Positions 49,103 through 58,106 of a stretch of 64,000 nucleotides of DNA are shown here, piece after piece. Where the stretch lies: the NCBI GenBank assembly GCA_026692665.1, contig JAPLOF010000063.1, forward strand, positions 62,001-126,000. Reading direction: 5' to 3'. Each line of letters starts with the position of its first letter. Position 1 is the first letter of the stretch. The position numbers and the translations under genes were made by a program. This DNA is from Planctomycetota bacterium. GTDB taxonomy: Bacteria > Planctomycetota > UBA1135 > GCA-002686595. The notes beneath the pieces were generated by a model, which ran no database searches, was not told where the DNA came from, and saw only the letters and a list, made by a program, of their open reading frames with translations.

Positions 49103-50109
49103 GCGAGGAGCTCCGACCACGCGGCCTCGACCAGCGCCGCGCTGCGATCCCAGGTGAACTCCGCCGCGCGCGCGACGCGTGACTCGCGATCGCGGTCCGT
49201 GCTCGCGAGAGCGCGCGCGAGGCCGTGGGCCACGGAGTCGGCATGGTCGGGATCGACGGGAATTCCCGCCGTTCCCGTCACTTCGGCCTGCGCGCTGCCG
49301 CGCGTCACGAGGACGGAGACGCCCGCCGCGCAGGCTTCGAGCGCGGGCAGTCCGAAGCCCTCGGATCGAGAAAGGACAGCGACGGCGGTCGCGTGCCGGT
49401 AGAGCACCGCGAGCTCGGCGTCGGACACCTCGCCCGTGAAGGAAACGCCGCCCGCGCTCACCACGGACGGATCCAGCGGGCCAGTGACGACGACGGCCAG
49501 GCTTGGACCGCCGCAGCGCGCGAGCTCGATCGCGCCGTGCAAGGCCGCGTCGGAGCGCTTCTTGGCGCGCCCTCCGCCCGGGCACAGGACGTACGCGCCC
49601 CTTCGGAGCCCGCGTCGCGCGAGCACATCCTGGTCCTCCGCCTCCGCCGACGCGCTGAATGCGGAGTCGAGTCCCCACGGCACCACGCGCACGCGCCGGG
49701 CGTCGACGCCGGAGTAGGCGCGGACGTCGCGCGCGGTGGACTCCGTCGCCGTCAGCACGAGGTCCGCGCGCCGCGGACCGAGGCGCGCCCACAATCTGTG
49801 CCGCCAACCCGCGTTCTCGACGACCCCGTGCAACCAGGGCAGCTCGTGGATCGTCTGCACGCGCTTTCCGGCGCCGCGCAGCGGGAACGCGGACAGGCAG
49901 GAGTGGATGCCGGCGAGACCGAGGCGCGACTCCGCGCGCGGCAGCTCGACCTGGCGCCAGTGCGCGGAGTGCGCGCCGGGTTCCGGCGCGAGGCGCGCGA
50001 CCTCGAGCTTCCCGCGCCGCTCGAGCGCCTCGACGAGCCCCGCGACGACGCGCACGACGCCGCGCGGGTGCGGGCGGTGGAGCGGAGAGACGTCGAAGCC
50101 CACGCGCAT
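49099..50109 (-). CDS. glycosyltransferase, GT4-like (first of pair)
   Basis: A 336-residue GT-B enzyme. MRVGFDVSPLHRPHPRGVVRVVAGL forms the N-terminal acceptor fold start, shown by GVVRVVAGLVEAL. The C-terminal half holds YVLCPGGGRAKKRSDAAL (donor phosphate loop) and SRSEGFGLPALEACAAG (E-x7-E motif). It works in the cytosol on a glycan intermediate. Start at MRVGFDV matches the family's first strand and not the upstream in-frame shadow. The gene is divergent from the GT-C-like membrane protein gene, separated by 49 bases, suggesting a shared glycan pathway. Specificity unknown. Confidence 0.9.
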   Translation of the reverse strand: MRVGFDVSPLHRPHPRGVVRVVAGLVEALERRGKLEVARLAPEPGAHSAHWRQVELPRAESRLGLAGIHSCLSAFPLRGAGKRVQTIHELPWLHGVVENAGWRHRLWARLGPRRADLVLTATESTARDVRAYSGVDARRVRVVPWGLDSAFSASAEAEDQDVLARRGLRRGAYVLCPGGGRAKKRSDAALHGAIELARCGGPSLAVVVTGPLDPSVVSAGGVSFTGEVSDAELAVLYRHATAVAVLSRSEGFGLPALEACAAGVSVLVTRGSAQAEVTGTAGIPVDPDHADSVAHGLARALASTDRDRESRVARAAEFTWDRSAALVEAAWSELLA

Positions 50110-50158
50110 CGTCCGCGCTACGCTACCGCCGGCGTGGGCGGCCTTCCCTCCCCATCCG

Positions 50159-51610
50159 ATGCAGCGCGACGAACTCTCTCCGGATCCAGGCCTGCCGCGC
50201 GGTGTCTCGATCGCCGTCGCGGGGTTCCTGGCGATCCTGTGGGGGATCCTGGCGCCCGTGCCGTTCCTCTCCGAGGACTGGACGCAGATGGAACAGCTCG
50301 GGCGGGTGCCCACGTTCCTCGGCGCCCTGGACCCGGCGCGCGAGCCGCTGCGTCCGCTGCAGCACGCGTTCCTGTGGGCCCTGGCTCACTGCGGCGTCGA
50401 CCCCGCGACGTGGTTGCCGACCGCGGCGCGCGCGTTCGCGTTCGTGCTGCAAGGGCTCGCCTGCTGGGCCGTCGTCGGTCTCGCGCGGCGCGCCGGCCTC
50501 GGGGTCCGCGGCGTGGCGATCGCGCTCCTCCTGTTCGCCGTCTTCCCGAACGTGAAGATGCTCTCGTGGCCAGCCGCGATCGGGAGTCCCGGGCGCGTCG
50601 CGTTCGAGCTCCTGGCGCTCCTCTACCTGGCGCGCCGCGCCGGCGGCGGATCGGCACGGGACGGGTGGATCGGACTCGCGGCGCTCGCCGTCGCGCTCGG
50701 GTTCCACGAGAGCGCGTTCCTCCTGCCGGCGATCCTCCTCGCGTGGATCGCGTGCATCGGCACGGAGAGCCTCGCGAGCGGGATGCGGCGCGCGCTCGCC
50801 GGCCTGCGGGATCCATTCGTGCTCGGGGCCTGCGCGCTGGGCGCGTTCCACCTCGTGCACCTGCTCTTCTTCCGGCCGGGGCGCGTGCATGGCGCGAAGG
50901 ACCTCGCCGCGCTGCCCGCGAACTTCGTGAAGGCGGCGCTGGCACTGGCGCCCGAGGCGCTGCGCGAGATCGGAGTGGAGGGACTGCGCGGGAATCGCGG
51001 GACCGTCGGCATCGCGGCGGCGTGCATCGTGCTGGTCGTCGTGGCGATCGTCGCGCTGCTGGCTCTGCGTCGCGGAGGACTCGCCCGGTTCGCCGTCGCC
51101 GCCGTCGCGATCGACCTCGGACTCGCCGTCGCGGGCGCGGGTTTCGTGCAGCGCTACGCCTGCCTCGCCTCGGCGTTCGCGGCGCTCGCGCTGGCGCGTC
51201 TCGCGAACACGGGCCGCCGCGCCGCGGTCGCCACCGTGGCACTCCTGGGGCTGCTCTGGGCTGGAGATTCGGTCCAGGACGCGCTCGAGATCCGCGCCGC
51301 CGGCCGGTCCGCCCTCGCGCTGGCCGCCGAGGCGCGCCGCGTTCACGACGGCGGACCGCTCGGGATCGTCGGCGTGCCGGACATGGTCGGAGCCGAAGAG
51401 GACGTGCCGTACTTCAACTGGGGCGGGGCGTCGTTCCTGCGCGCTCACGGAGTCCCTGCTCCGGTGGAGCTCCTGCGGGAGCGACGCTTCCGGACGAACA
51501 GCGACCAGGAACTCGTCGATGCGGCGCGCCTCCGCGAACTCGAGGCCGCGGGCGTCGATCTCTGGCGCTGGCCCGCGCTCGACTCACCGCTCGTCTCTTA
51601 CCCGCCCTGA
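50159..51610 (+). CDS. polytopic membrane protein, GT-C-like
   Basis: A 483-residue protein with about nine hydrophobic segments. The first exported loop, FLSEDWTQMEQLGRVP, has the acidic residues after helix 1 typical of GT-C glycosyltransferase relatives. A helix with FHESAFLLPAILLAW and a hydrophobic C-terminal half follow, then a soluble tail with VPYFNWGGASFLRAH. It is divergent from the two GT4 genes, suggesting glycan assembly or export in the same pathway. The ATG at 50159 was preferred for its position before the first helix. The lipoprotein frame starts immediately after the stop. Confidence 0.72.
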   Translation: MQRDELSPDPGLPRGVSIAVAGFLAILWGILAPVPFLSEDWTQMEQLGRVPTFLGALDPAREPLRPLQHAFLWALAHCGVDPATWLPTAARAFAFVLQGLACWAVVGLARRAGLGVRGVAIALLLFAVFPNVKMLSWPAAIGSPGRVAFELLALLYLARRAGGGSARDGWIGLAALAVALGFHESAFLLPAILLAWIACIGTESLASGMRRALAGLRDPFVLGACALGAFHLVHLLFFRPGRVHGAKDLAALPANFVKAALALAPEALREIGVEGLRGNRGTVGIAAACIVLVVVAIVALLALRRGGLARFAVAAVAIDLGLAVAGAGFVQRYACLASAFAALALARLANTGRRAAVATVALLGLLWAGDSVQDALEIRAAGRSALALAAEARRVHDGGPLGIVGVPDMVGAEEDVPYFNWGGASFLRAHGVPAPVELLRERRFRTNSDQELVDAARLRELEAAGVDLWRWPALDSPLVSYPP

Positions 51611-51646
51611 ATGGCCATCCGGTCGCGGATCGGATACGAAGCTGTC

Positions 51647-52027
51647 ATGCGCCACCTCCTCGTCGCCCTCTTCGCGGCCGTCTTCCTGTCCGGCTGCTTC
51701 ATCTCGCGGGAACGAGCGAACGAGCCGCTCCAGAAGGCCCAGATCGACTCGCTCGTGCCGGGGACCAGCACGGCGACCGACGTGGTCACCGCGCTGGGCG
51801 CGCCGACCGAGGTCGTGCAGCTCGGGAAGCGCAGCGCCTGGCGCTACGACTTCACCGCCAAGAAGACCTCCGGCTTCACGCTGATCATCGTGACGTTCGT
51901 GAATACGGACGCGCGCTCGGACCGTTGCTGGCTCTTCTTCGACGAGTCGGATGTCCTGCGCCACGTCGGCACGACGCTCGACGCCGAGGACACGCAGTAC
52001 GCCATGCCCTGGCAGGAAGTCGATTGA
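51647..52027 (+). CDS. small BamE/SmpA-like lipoprotein (first)
   Basis: A 126-residue lipoprotein. The signal (HLLVALFAAVFLSGC) ends in the lipobox LSGC. The rest has the BamE/SmpA-like hairpin, QKAQIDSLVPGTSTATDVVTALGAPTEV, recognised by SLVPGTSTATDVVTALGAPT, then WRYDFTAKKTSGF strands. BamE-type proteins assist the outer-membrane assembly machinery, but many relatives have no assigned role. The ATG at 51647 is favoured over in-frame ATG 51611, which would add a non-signal N-terminus. The stop overlaps the TTG start of the next gene (TTGA). Confidence 0.75.
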   Translation: MRHLLVALFAAVFLSGCFISRERANEPLQKAQIDSLVPGTSTATDVVTALGAPTEVVQLGKRSAWRYDFTAKKTSGFTLIIVTFVNTDARSDRCWLFFDESDVLRHVGTTLDAEDTQYAMPWQEVD

Positions 52028-52518
52028 GCACGCGCTCCGTCATCGGCCTGGTCGCGATCACGGCGGCTGCTGGTCTGCTCACGGGCTGCGTGATGTTCCA
52101 GTTCGAGCGCGACATCATCGAGCGCCGGCCGGAGGCCGAAATCGTGTCGAGCTTCACCATCGGCAGCACGCATCTCGGCGACGTCCTGGACGTCATGGGC
52201 GCGCCGACCGAAGTGTGGGAGGGCGCGGACGGCGGCGCCGCGCTGGCCTACGGCGGCCTGCGTTCCCGCGGCTGGAACGTGGACGTGAGCGTGCCGGTCG
52301 CCGACGCCGGGTCCGCCAACCTCTCCTACACGGACACCACGGCGCGCACGGAGGGATTCATGCTGCTCTTCGGCCCCGAAGGTCACCTCGAGATCGTGCG
52401 CGCGGGCAACCTCGCGGACCTGCGTCGGACGTACGCGCGCCGCCGACCGGCGTCGCTCCAGGACGAGCCTGCGGCCGGTGAGAAGGCGCCGGGCGGAAAA
52501 CCGGCCGGAGCGCCATGA
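52024..52518 (+). CDS. small BamE/SmpA-like lipoprotein (second)
   Basis: A 164-residue lipoprotein starting at TTG, overlapping the previous stop. The signal ends AAAGLLTGC (lipobox). The core SFTIGSTHLGDVLDVMGAPTEVWEG repeats the G-x-(S/T)-x4-DV-x3-(L/M)GAPTEV pattern of the first lipoprotein, so the two are tandem paralogues. Beta strands (GGLRSRGWNVDVSVPVADAG) follow, and the C-terminus is Pro/Ala/Lys-rich. Its stop overlaps the ATG of the molybdopterin oxidoreductase. Function unknown; an outer-membrane assembly or lipid role is only inference. Confidence 0.7.
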   Translation: MSTRSVIGLVAITAAAGLLTGCVMFQFERDIIERRPEAEIVSSFTIGSTHLGDVLDVMGAPTEVWEGADGGAALAYGGLRSRGWNVDVSVPVADAGSANLSYTDTTARTEGFMLLFGPEGHLEIVRAGNLADLRRTYARRRPASLQDEPAAGEKAPGGKPAGAP

Positions 52519-54524
52519 CCGGGGCGGGCGAGGGCGCGGTCCACCGCACGACTTGTCCGCTCGACTGCCCGGACGCCTGCGGCGTGCTCGTCGAGACGGA
52601 TGCGGCCGGCGCGTTCGCGAGCTTGCGCGGCGATCCCTCCCACCCGTGGTCGCGCGGCGTCCTGTGCGGCAAGACGGCCCTGTACGGCGAGGTCGTGCGC
52701 GCGCCGAATCGCCTGCTCCACCCGCTCGTGCGGCGGCACGGGGAGCTCGTGCGCGCGTCCTGGGACACGGCGCTCGACCTCGTCGCGGAAAAGGTCGGGC
52801 CGCTCGCCGGGCGCGACGTCCTGGCGCTCTCGTACGGCGGATCCATGGGGCTCGTGCAGCGCAAGTTCCCGAACCGCGTGATGAACGCGCTGGGCGCGAC
52901 GCACCACGACGGCGGCATCTGCGACGCGACGGCGGACGCCGGCTACCAGAGCGTGCTCGGCCGCTGTCTCGGCCCCGACATGGACGACGTCGATGGCTGC
53001 GACCTCCTGTGTCTTTGGGGCTGCGACATGGCGCGCACCGTGCAGCACCTGCAGCCGCGCGCCAAGCGCCTGCAGGAGCGCGGCGTGCCCGTCGTCGTGA
53101 TCGACGTCTGGCGCACGGACACGGCGCGCGACGTCGAGCGCCGCGGCGGACGTGCGTTCGTGATCCGGCCCGGGACGGACGCGGCGCTGGCGCTGTGTCT
53201 CGCCCGGCTGGCGTTCGAGCGCGGCGCCGTGGATCGCGCCTACCTCGCCGCCCAATGCGTGGGCGCGGACGAGTTCGAACGCCACGTGCGCGGCGCGCAC
53301 GACGTGGCGTGGGCCGCGCGGATCACGGGTCTCGCGGTGGACGAGATCGAACAATTGGCTGCCCTCCTCTTCCGCTCGCGGAAGCCGTTCGTGAAGACCG
53401 GCGTGGGTTGGACGCGTCGGCGGAACGGCGGGAACTCGATGCGTGCGGTCTGCGCACTCGCCGCGATCCTCGGCCACGGCGACCGTGTGCACTTCGAGAG
53501 CTACGCGCATTTCGGCCTGGCCGAGGAAGTCGTGCACCGTCCGGACCTGCGGCCGATGGGGGCGCCGACGGAGGAGGTGAGCCAGGTCGGGCTCGGGAAG
53601 ATCCTCGAAGAGGGCCGGTTCCGCGCCGTGTTCGTGTGGTGCCACGACCCGGCGGTCACGATCCCCGACAGCGCGCGTTTTCGCCGTGGATTCGCGCGCG
53701 ACGATCTCTTCACGGTCGTCCACGACCATTTCCTGACCGAGACGGCGGCGCTGGCGGACGTGGTGCTGCCCGCGACGACGTTCGTCGAGCACGCCGACGT
53801 CTACCGCAGCTACGGTCACCGCTGCGTGCAGCGCGCACGGGCCATCGCGAAGGCGCCGGGCGAGGCGCGCTCGAACGTGGACACCTTCGCTGGCCTCGCG
53901 AAGCGTCTCGGGCTGCCGCGCGCGACGTGGGACGTCAGCGCCGATTCGCTGTGCGACGAGTTGCTCGCCGCCTCGCGTTCACGCTTCACCGACGACGAGT
54001 TCGCGCGCATCGCGTGCGGCGAGCCGGTGAAGCTCGCGCCCCGCGCTTTCGGCGGGTGGGGCACCCCGAGCGGCCGCATCGAACTCGCGAGCAGTGCTCT
54101 CGAGCGCGCCGGCTCGATGCGCCTGCCGACGTACGTGCCCGAGGATCTGCGCGGCGAGCCCGGCGAGTTCGAGCTGATCTGCTCGCCGTCCGTGCACACG
54201 CACAATGCGACGTTCTCGCACAGCGGCCGCCACGCGCAGAAAGCCGGCGCGCCGCGCGCATTCCTCCACCCGCGAGACCTGGCGCGCCTGGGCCTTGCGG
54301 CCGGGGGCCGAGTTCGGCTCGCGAACCGCCGTGCCACGGTCACGCTGGCCGTCGCCCCGGACGACGGCGTGCCGCAGGGCCGGGTGCGCGTCGACGGCCT
54401 GCCGCGGGGCGCGGACGTGCCGGAAGGGCACGGCGTCAACGCGCTCGTCGCCGGGGACGTCAGCGACATCGGCGGGGGAAACGTCCTGTACAGCACGCGC
54501 TGCGACCTGTCCGCGGCCGATTGA
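52515..54524 (+). CDS. molybdopterin oxidoreductase (DMSO reductase family)
   Basis: A 669-residue enzyme of the DMSO reductase superfamily. The N-terminal [4Fe-4S] motif is CPLDCPDAC (Cys14, 18, 22) with the last ligand in VLCGK (Cys51). The molybdopterin-binding fold is visible in ALSYGGSMGLVQRKFPNRVM, DGGICDATADAGYQ (region that carries the Mo ligand) and WGCDMARTVQHLQPRAK. The C-terminal cofactor domain includes SVHTHNATFSHSGRHAQ. No Tat signal or membrane partner gene is nearby, so a soluble formate- or thiosulfate-type oxidoreductase in the cytosol is possible; substrate unknown. Coupled by ATGA to the lipoprotein before it. Confidence 0.9.
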   Translation: MTGAGEGAVHRTTCPLDCPDACGVLVETDAAGAFASLRGDPSHPWSRGVLCGKTALYGEVVRAPNRLLHPLVRRHGELVRASWDTALDLVAEKVGPLAGRDVLALSYGGSMGLVQRKFPNRVMNALGATHHDGGICDATADAGYQSVLGRCLGPDMDDVDGCDLLCLWGCDMARTVQHLQPRAKRLQERGVPVVVIDVWRTDTARDVERRGGRAFVIRPGTDAALALCLARLAFERGAVDRAYLAAQCVGADEFERHVRGAHDVAWAARITGLAVDEIEQLAALLFRSRKPFVKTGVGWTRRRNGGNSMRAVCALAAILGHGDRVHFESYAHFGLAEEVVHRPDLRPMGAPTEEVSQVGLGKILEEGRFRAVFVWCHDPAVTIPDSARFRRGFARDDLFTVVHDHFLTETAALADVVLPATTFVEHADVYRSYGHRCVQRARAIAKAPGEARSNVDTFAGLAKRLGLPRATWDVSADSLCDELLAASRSRFTDDEFARIACGEPVKLAPRAFGGWGTPSGRIELASSALERAGSMRLPTYVPEDLRGEPGEFELICSPSVHTHNATFSHSGRHAQKAGAPRAFLHPRDLARLGLAAGGRVRLANRRATVTLAVAPDDGVPQGRVRVDGLPRGADVPEGHGVNALVAGDVSDIGGGNVLYSTRCDLSAAD

Positions 54525-54622
54525 CGAGCCCCGGTGGCCGGGGCCCGCGCAGCCCGTATACTCCCGCCGTTCGCGAGCGGCGCCCAGTCCCCATCCAATC
54601 CAGCGCCGCTCCGACGCGACCC

Positions 54623-55999
54623 ATGCTCCTCCCGCGCATCGCGCCGCTCGGCGCCTTCCTTTTCCTGCTTCCCGCCTGCCAGACCGAGGTGTTCGGCGGC
54701 AAGGACACCTACTCCCCCCGCGTGGAGACGAAGGACTACGCGCAGGAGAAGATCGACGCCGGCCCGCGGAAGGGCGACGTCTACGGTCCCGGCCAGCGCG
54801 ATCCGGGCGCGAGTTCCGTCGCGTCGTTCGCGGACGCCCTGCTCGCGTTCCAGCCGAGGCCCGCGAGCGTCGCGTGCCTGCCGCTCGTCACCTACGACCT
54901 CAAGACGGGCAAGCCGTGGGTCTCGGAGCTCGGCCTCGGCACCGCCGACGCCGTCGCGCACAGCCTGCGCGAGAAGGGCTACGCCGGTCAGACCTTCGGC
55001 ACCGAAGAGGTGGGGCTGCGCCTCGCGCAGACGAACGTGTCGCGCGCGACGTTCACCACGATCGAGTCCGTCGCGGGCAGCGCCGGACGCATCGGCGCCG
55101 ACGTCGTCGTCTTCGGCACGATCAAGCGCCGCGACCGCGCGGGCGCGCTCGACCGCGACGTGTTGACGTGCGAGCTGCAGGCCTACGACGTCGCTGGGCG
55201 TCGCATCGCCACGTCGACGCGCTGGGAAGTGCCCAGCGACGACCCCTCACTGCGCCGGACCTGGGACCTGGCGCAGGCCGAGAGCACGTGGATGCCGGAC
55301 TCGCGCTACGGCCTGCCGTCCGCCACGCCGGGCCTCGCGGGCGAGTTGCGTCGCGTCTGGGACGACCTCGCCGCGGCGCTCGGGCGCACGATCGATCCCG
55401 CGCAGATCACGGGCGCGATCTACGTCGCCCCGCTCGACGTGGCCGCGTTCGCGCCGCAGCTCGCGACGCTGCGCTCGGCGCAAGGCGCCTACCTGTCCGA
55501 ACTGTCCCTGCGCCTCGAGTCCGCCCGAGCCGCGAACACGAGCCCGAATCTCTCGGGCTCGATCGTGCTGAACGGCACGGAGTACCCGAGTTTTCAGGCC
55601 GCCGAGGCCTACCTGGTCCAGCTCGCGGAGAGCTTCCAGGCGACGCCCGCGGCGCACTTCGCGCAGAGCTTCTCGTCGGGGTTCGGTGACGCGATCCGTG
55701 CGCGCGTCAACCCCACGGGCAAGCCCGTGAACGATCTCGCGGCGATCCGCCCGGTGGACCGCGTGCTCATCGAGGGCGAGCTCGCGCAAGGCGGTCTCGC
55801 GCGCAGTTCGGCCTCGCGCGACGCGCTGAAGAACGCCGGCGTCGGCCTCGTGGTCGCGCCGCGTCTCGAGCGGATCGGCGACGCGCTGCAGATCCGCGCG
55901 GACGCGTACGACACCGCCAAGGGCGCCGTCGCGGGCGACGGGACGGCCTCGATCCCCGCGAACTTCACCCCCGAACTGAGTCGCGCGCTGGGCCAGTGA
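54623..55999 (+). CDS. lipoprotein with FlgO-like domains
   Basis: A 458-residue lipoprotein with a signal ending in the lipobox LLPAC. The segment SFADALLAFQPRPASVACLPLVTYDL and following repeat (ADAVAHSLREKGYAG, GADVVVFGTIKRRDRAG) resemble FlgO/COG3018-type flagellar and outer-membrane proteins. A second similar unit begins at about 335 (YPSFQAAEAYLVQLAESF). No peptidoglycan-binding motif seen. It is followed by an LpoB-like and a COG3014-like lipoprotein, a grouping seen in other phyla for envelope-associated systems. The ATG was chosen for its signal; 98 bases precede it after the oxidoreductase gene. Confidence 0.72.
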   Translation: MLLPRIAPLGAFLFLLPACQTEVFGGKDTYSPRVETKDYAQEKIDAGPRKGDVYGPGQRDPGASSVASFADALLAFQPRPASVACLPLVTYDLKTGKPWVSELGLGTADAVAHSLREKGYAGQTFGTEEVGLRLAQTNVSRATFTTIESVAGSAGRIGADVVVFGTIKRRDRAGALDRDVLTCELQAYDVAGRRIATSTRWEVPSDDPSLRRTWDLAQAESTWMPDSRYGLPSATPGLAGELRRVWDDLAAALGRTIDPAQITGAIYVAPLDVAAFAPQLATLRSAQGAYLSELSLRLESARAANTSPNLSGSIVLNGTEYPSFQAAEAYLVQLAESFQATPAAHFAQSFSSGFGDAIRARVNPTGKPVNDLAAIRPVDRVLIEGELAQGGLARSSASRDALKNAGVGLVVAPRLERIGDALQIRADAYDTAKGAVAGDGTASIPANFTPELSRALGQ

Positions 56000-56037
56000 G
56001 CCCCGTGCGACCCGACGAGAACCCCATTCGAGAATCC

Positions 56038-56667
56038 ATGATCAACATGAAGAAGACCCTTTCGCTCCTCCTCCCGCTCGCCCTAGCCACCACCTTTGCC
56101 GCTTGCGGCTCCACCGGCCGCGTGAAGGCCGAGGGCGAGGACCAACTCGTCGGCGACAAGCGCGCCGGCACCATCACGTACGACGAGCTCGTGAAGCAGT
56201 CGATGACCAAGCTCGTCGCGCAGGCTGGCATGCAGGCGCGCGCGCAGGGTCCGTATCGCGTCGCGTTCTTCGGCCTCGAGACGAAGGGCGCGGAGGAGCT
56301 GCGCGACCAACTGCCGGCGATCTACGAGCAGATCGAGGAGATCCTGGTGAACTCCGGCCCGTTCGTCGTGCAATCGCGCAAGGCCGTCGACCGCGCGCGC
56401 CAGGAAGTGGGCCTGCGCGACTTCGACGACCTGTTCATCCAGAAGAACCGCGACGCGTTCCTGGGCGTCATGGGCCGCGACTCGTCGGCGCCGGACATCC
56501 TCGTGTACGGCTCGACGACCACGCAGACCACGGAGAGCTCGGGCGGCATCTTCAGCCGCGACACGAAAGAGCGCCGCTACACGCTGTCGCTCGAGATGAT
56601 CGACGCCGCGACCGGCACGATCCTCTCGAAGGTCAGCGGCAAGCAGGAGATCGAGTACAAGAAGTAA
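56038..56667 (+). CDS. LpoB-like lipoprotein (penicillin-binding protein activator family)
   Basis: A 209-residue lipoprotein. The signal MKKTLSLLLPLALATTFAAC ends in the lipobox FAAC. The mature domain (GPYRVAFFGLETKGAEELRDQL, VNSGPFVVQSRKAVDRARQEV, APDILVYGSTTTQTTESSGG) is similar to LpoB, which in enterobacteria activates PBP1b from the outer membrane. Two closely spaced ATGs (56038, 56047) can start it; both give the same lipoprotein. It lies 38 bases after the FlgO-like gene and 15 bases before the COG3014-like one. A role in cell-wall synthesis control is inferred by similarity only. Confidence 0.78.
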   Translation: MINMKKTLSLLLPLALATTFAACGSTGRVKAEGEDQLVGDKRAGTITYDELVKQSMTKLVAQAGMQARAQGPYRVAFFGLETKGAEELRDQLPAIYEQIEEILVNSGPFVVQSRKAVDRARQEVGLRDFDDLFIQKNRDAFLGVMGRDSSAPDILVYGSTTTQTTESSGGIFSRDTKERRYTLSLEMIDAATGTILSKVSGKQEIEYKK

Positions 56668-56682
56668 GGGCAGCCTCTTCCC

Positions 56683-58101
56683 ATGGCTTCCGTGAAACTC
56701 CTGCTCGCAGCGTGCGCCGTGGCCGTCTCGGTCACGGCGTGCAAGGCTCCCGACCAGCGCATCGCGCCCTTCGCGAATGCCTGGGGCGCGGGAGATTTCA
56801 CGGAGGCCGAGAAGCAGATCGACGCGCTCGTGGCCGACGAGGCCGGGGTCGATCCTAAGCTCGTGACGGATTCGCGCGGCCTCGATCCCGCGATCGAGCC
56901 CGCGAAGGGCGACACGTTCCTGTTCCTGCAGGAGAAGTCGATGGCGCGGCTCGCCGCGGGCGACACGGACGGCTCGATCGAGCTCCTGCGTCGTTCGCGC
57001 GACGTGCTCGCGAGCCGCTACCAGGGATCCGACATCGCCGGCTGGCTCGCGGCGGGCCTCACGGACGACACTGTCCTCCAGTACAACGGTGCCGACTACG
57101 AGCACGTGCTGACGCCGGCCTTCCTCGCGTTGTTCGACCTTCTCGAGGGCGGGCAGGACGCCTACGCGTACGCCCTGCAGGTCGGCGAGGTCCAGGAGAC
57201 CATCCTCGGCAGCACCTTCGGCGACGACGTCGACGGCAAGGGGAACGGCTACAACCCACGCAAGACGTACCAGCGCGTCCCGGTCGGCGCGTACGTCGAG
57301 GGGCTCGTGCGCGAGCGCGAGGGCTACTCCAGCGAGGCGTTCAAGGCCTACGAACGCGCTCGAGACTGGGGCGGGGCGTCGCCCATCTGCGTGGAGGCCT
57401 GCGAGCGCACTTCGAACGGCGTCTACGCTCCGGCCGGTCACGGCGTCGTGCACGTGTTCCGCTTCGCGGGGCGCGGGCCGCGCCTGGTCCAGGGCACCTC
57501 GCCGATCACGGACAGCGCGCTGTTCCTGGCGAACATCGGCAGCATCGTGATCGGCGAGAACGTCGGCACCCTGGGCCAGATGAACGTGCCGGTGCCGGTC
57601 GTCATGGCCGACACCGGGTCGATCCCCGAGCTCGAGATCCGCGAGGGTGGCGAGGTCGTGGGTCGGACTTCGACTCTGCTCGACGTCGCGGGCGTCGCTG
57701 CCCAGCAGGTCGAGGCGAACATGCCCTGGATCCTGGCGCGCGCCGCCATCCGCCGAGGCGCCAAGGCGGTCGCTGCCAAGGTGGTCCAGGACGCGGTGGA
57801 CAAGAACAACCCGAACGACTCCGGCTTCGGGCTCCTCGCGGGCATCTTCACGAACCTCGCCCTGACCGTCGGAGAGAAGGCGGATACGCGCAACTGGACG
57901 TCGTTGCCGGCGCGGTTCCAGGTCGCGCGCTTCGCGCTGTCCGAGGGCACGCACGACCTGGACCTCTCCGGCGGGATGCGCGCCAGCGTGCGCGTCGCCT
58001 CGGGCAAGGACTCGTACGTGGTCATCGTGCAGCCCGACATCGCGCGCCCCGGTGCCGTCCTGACCGACGTCTACTCGCGTCCCGCGGGTTCCGCTCCGTA
58101 G
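56683..58101 (+). CDS. COG3014-like lipoprotein with TPR-type repeats
   Basis: A 472-residue lipoprotein with a signal ending in VSVTAC. Helical repeat units (GDFTEAEKQIDALVADEAG, GDTDGSIELLRRSRDVLASRYQG, AYVEGLVREREGYSSEAFKAYERARD) recall TPR proteins. The second half has beta-rich parts around GHGVVHVFRFAGRGPRLVQG. The overall arrangement matches COG3014, a family of lipoproteins that often sits next to LpoB-like genes. Function unknown. The start ATG lies 15 bases after the LpoB-like gene, so three lipoproteins form one operon. Confidence 0.75.
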   Translation: MASVKLLLAACAVAVSVTACKAPDQRIAPFANAWGAGDFTEAEKQIDALVADEAGVDPKLVTDSRGLDPAIEPAKGDTFLFLQEKSMARLAAGDTDGSIELLRRSRDVLASRYQGSDIAGWLAAGLTDDTVLQYNGADYEHVLTPAFLALFDLLEGGQDAYAYALQVGEVQETILGSTFGDDVDGKGNGYNPRKTYQRVPVGAYVEGLVREREGYSSEAFKAYERARDWGGASPICVEACERTSNGVYAPAGHGVVHVFRFAGRGPRLVQGTSPITDSALFLANIGSIVIGENVGTLGQMNVPVPVVMADTGSIPELEIREGGEVVGRTSTLLDVAGVAAQQVEANMPWILARAAIRRGAKAVAAKVVQDAVDKNNPNDSGFGLLAGIFTNLALTVGEKADTRNWTSLPARFQVARFALSEGTHDLDLSGGMRASVRVASGKDSYVVIVQPDIARPGAVLTDVYSRPAGSAP

Positions 58102-58106
58102 TCGGC

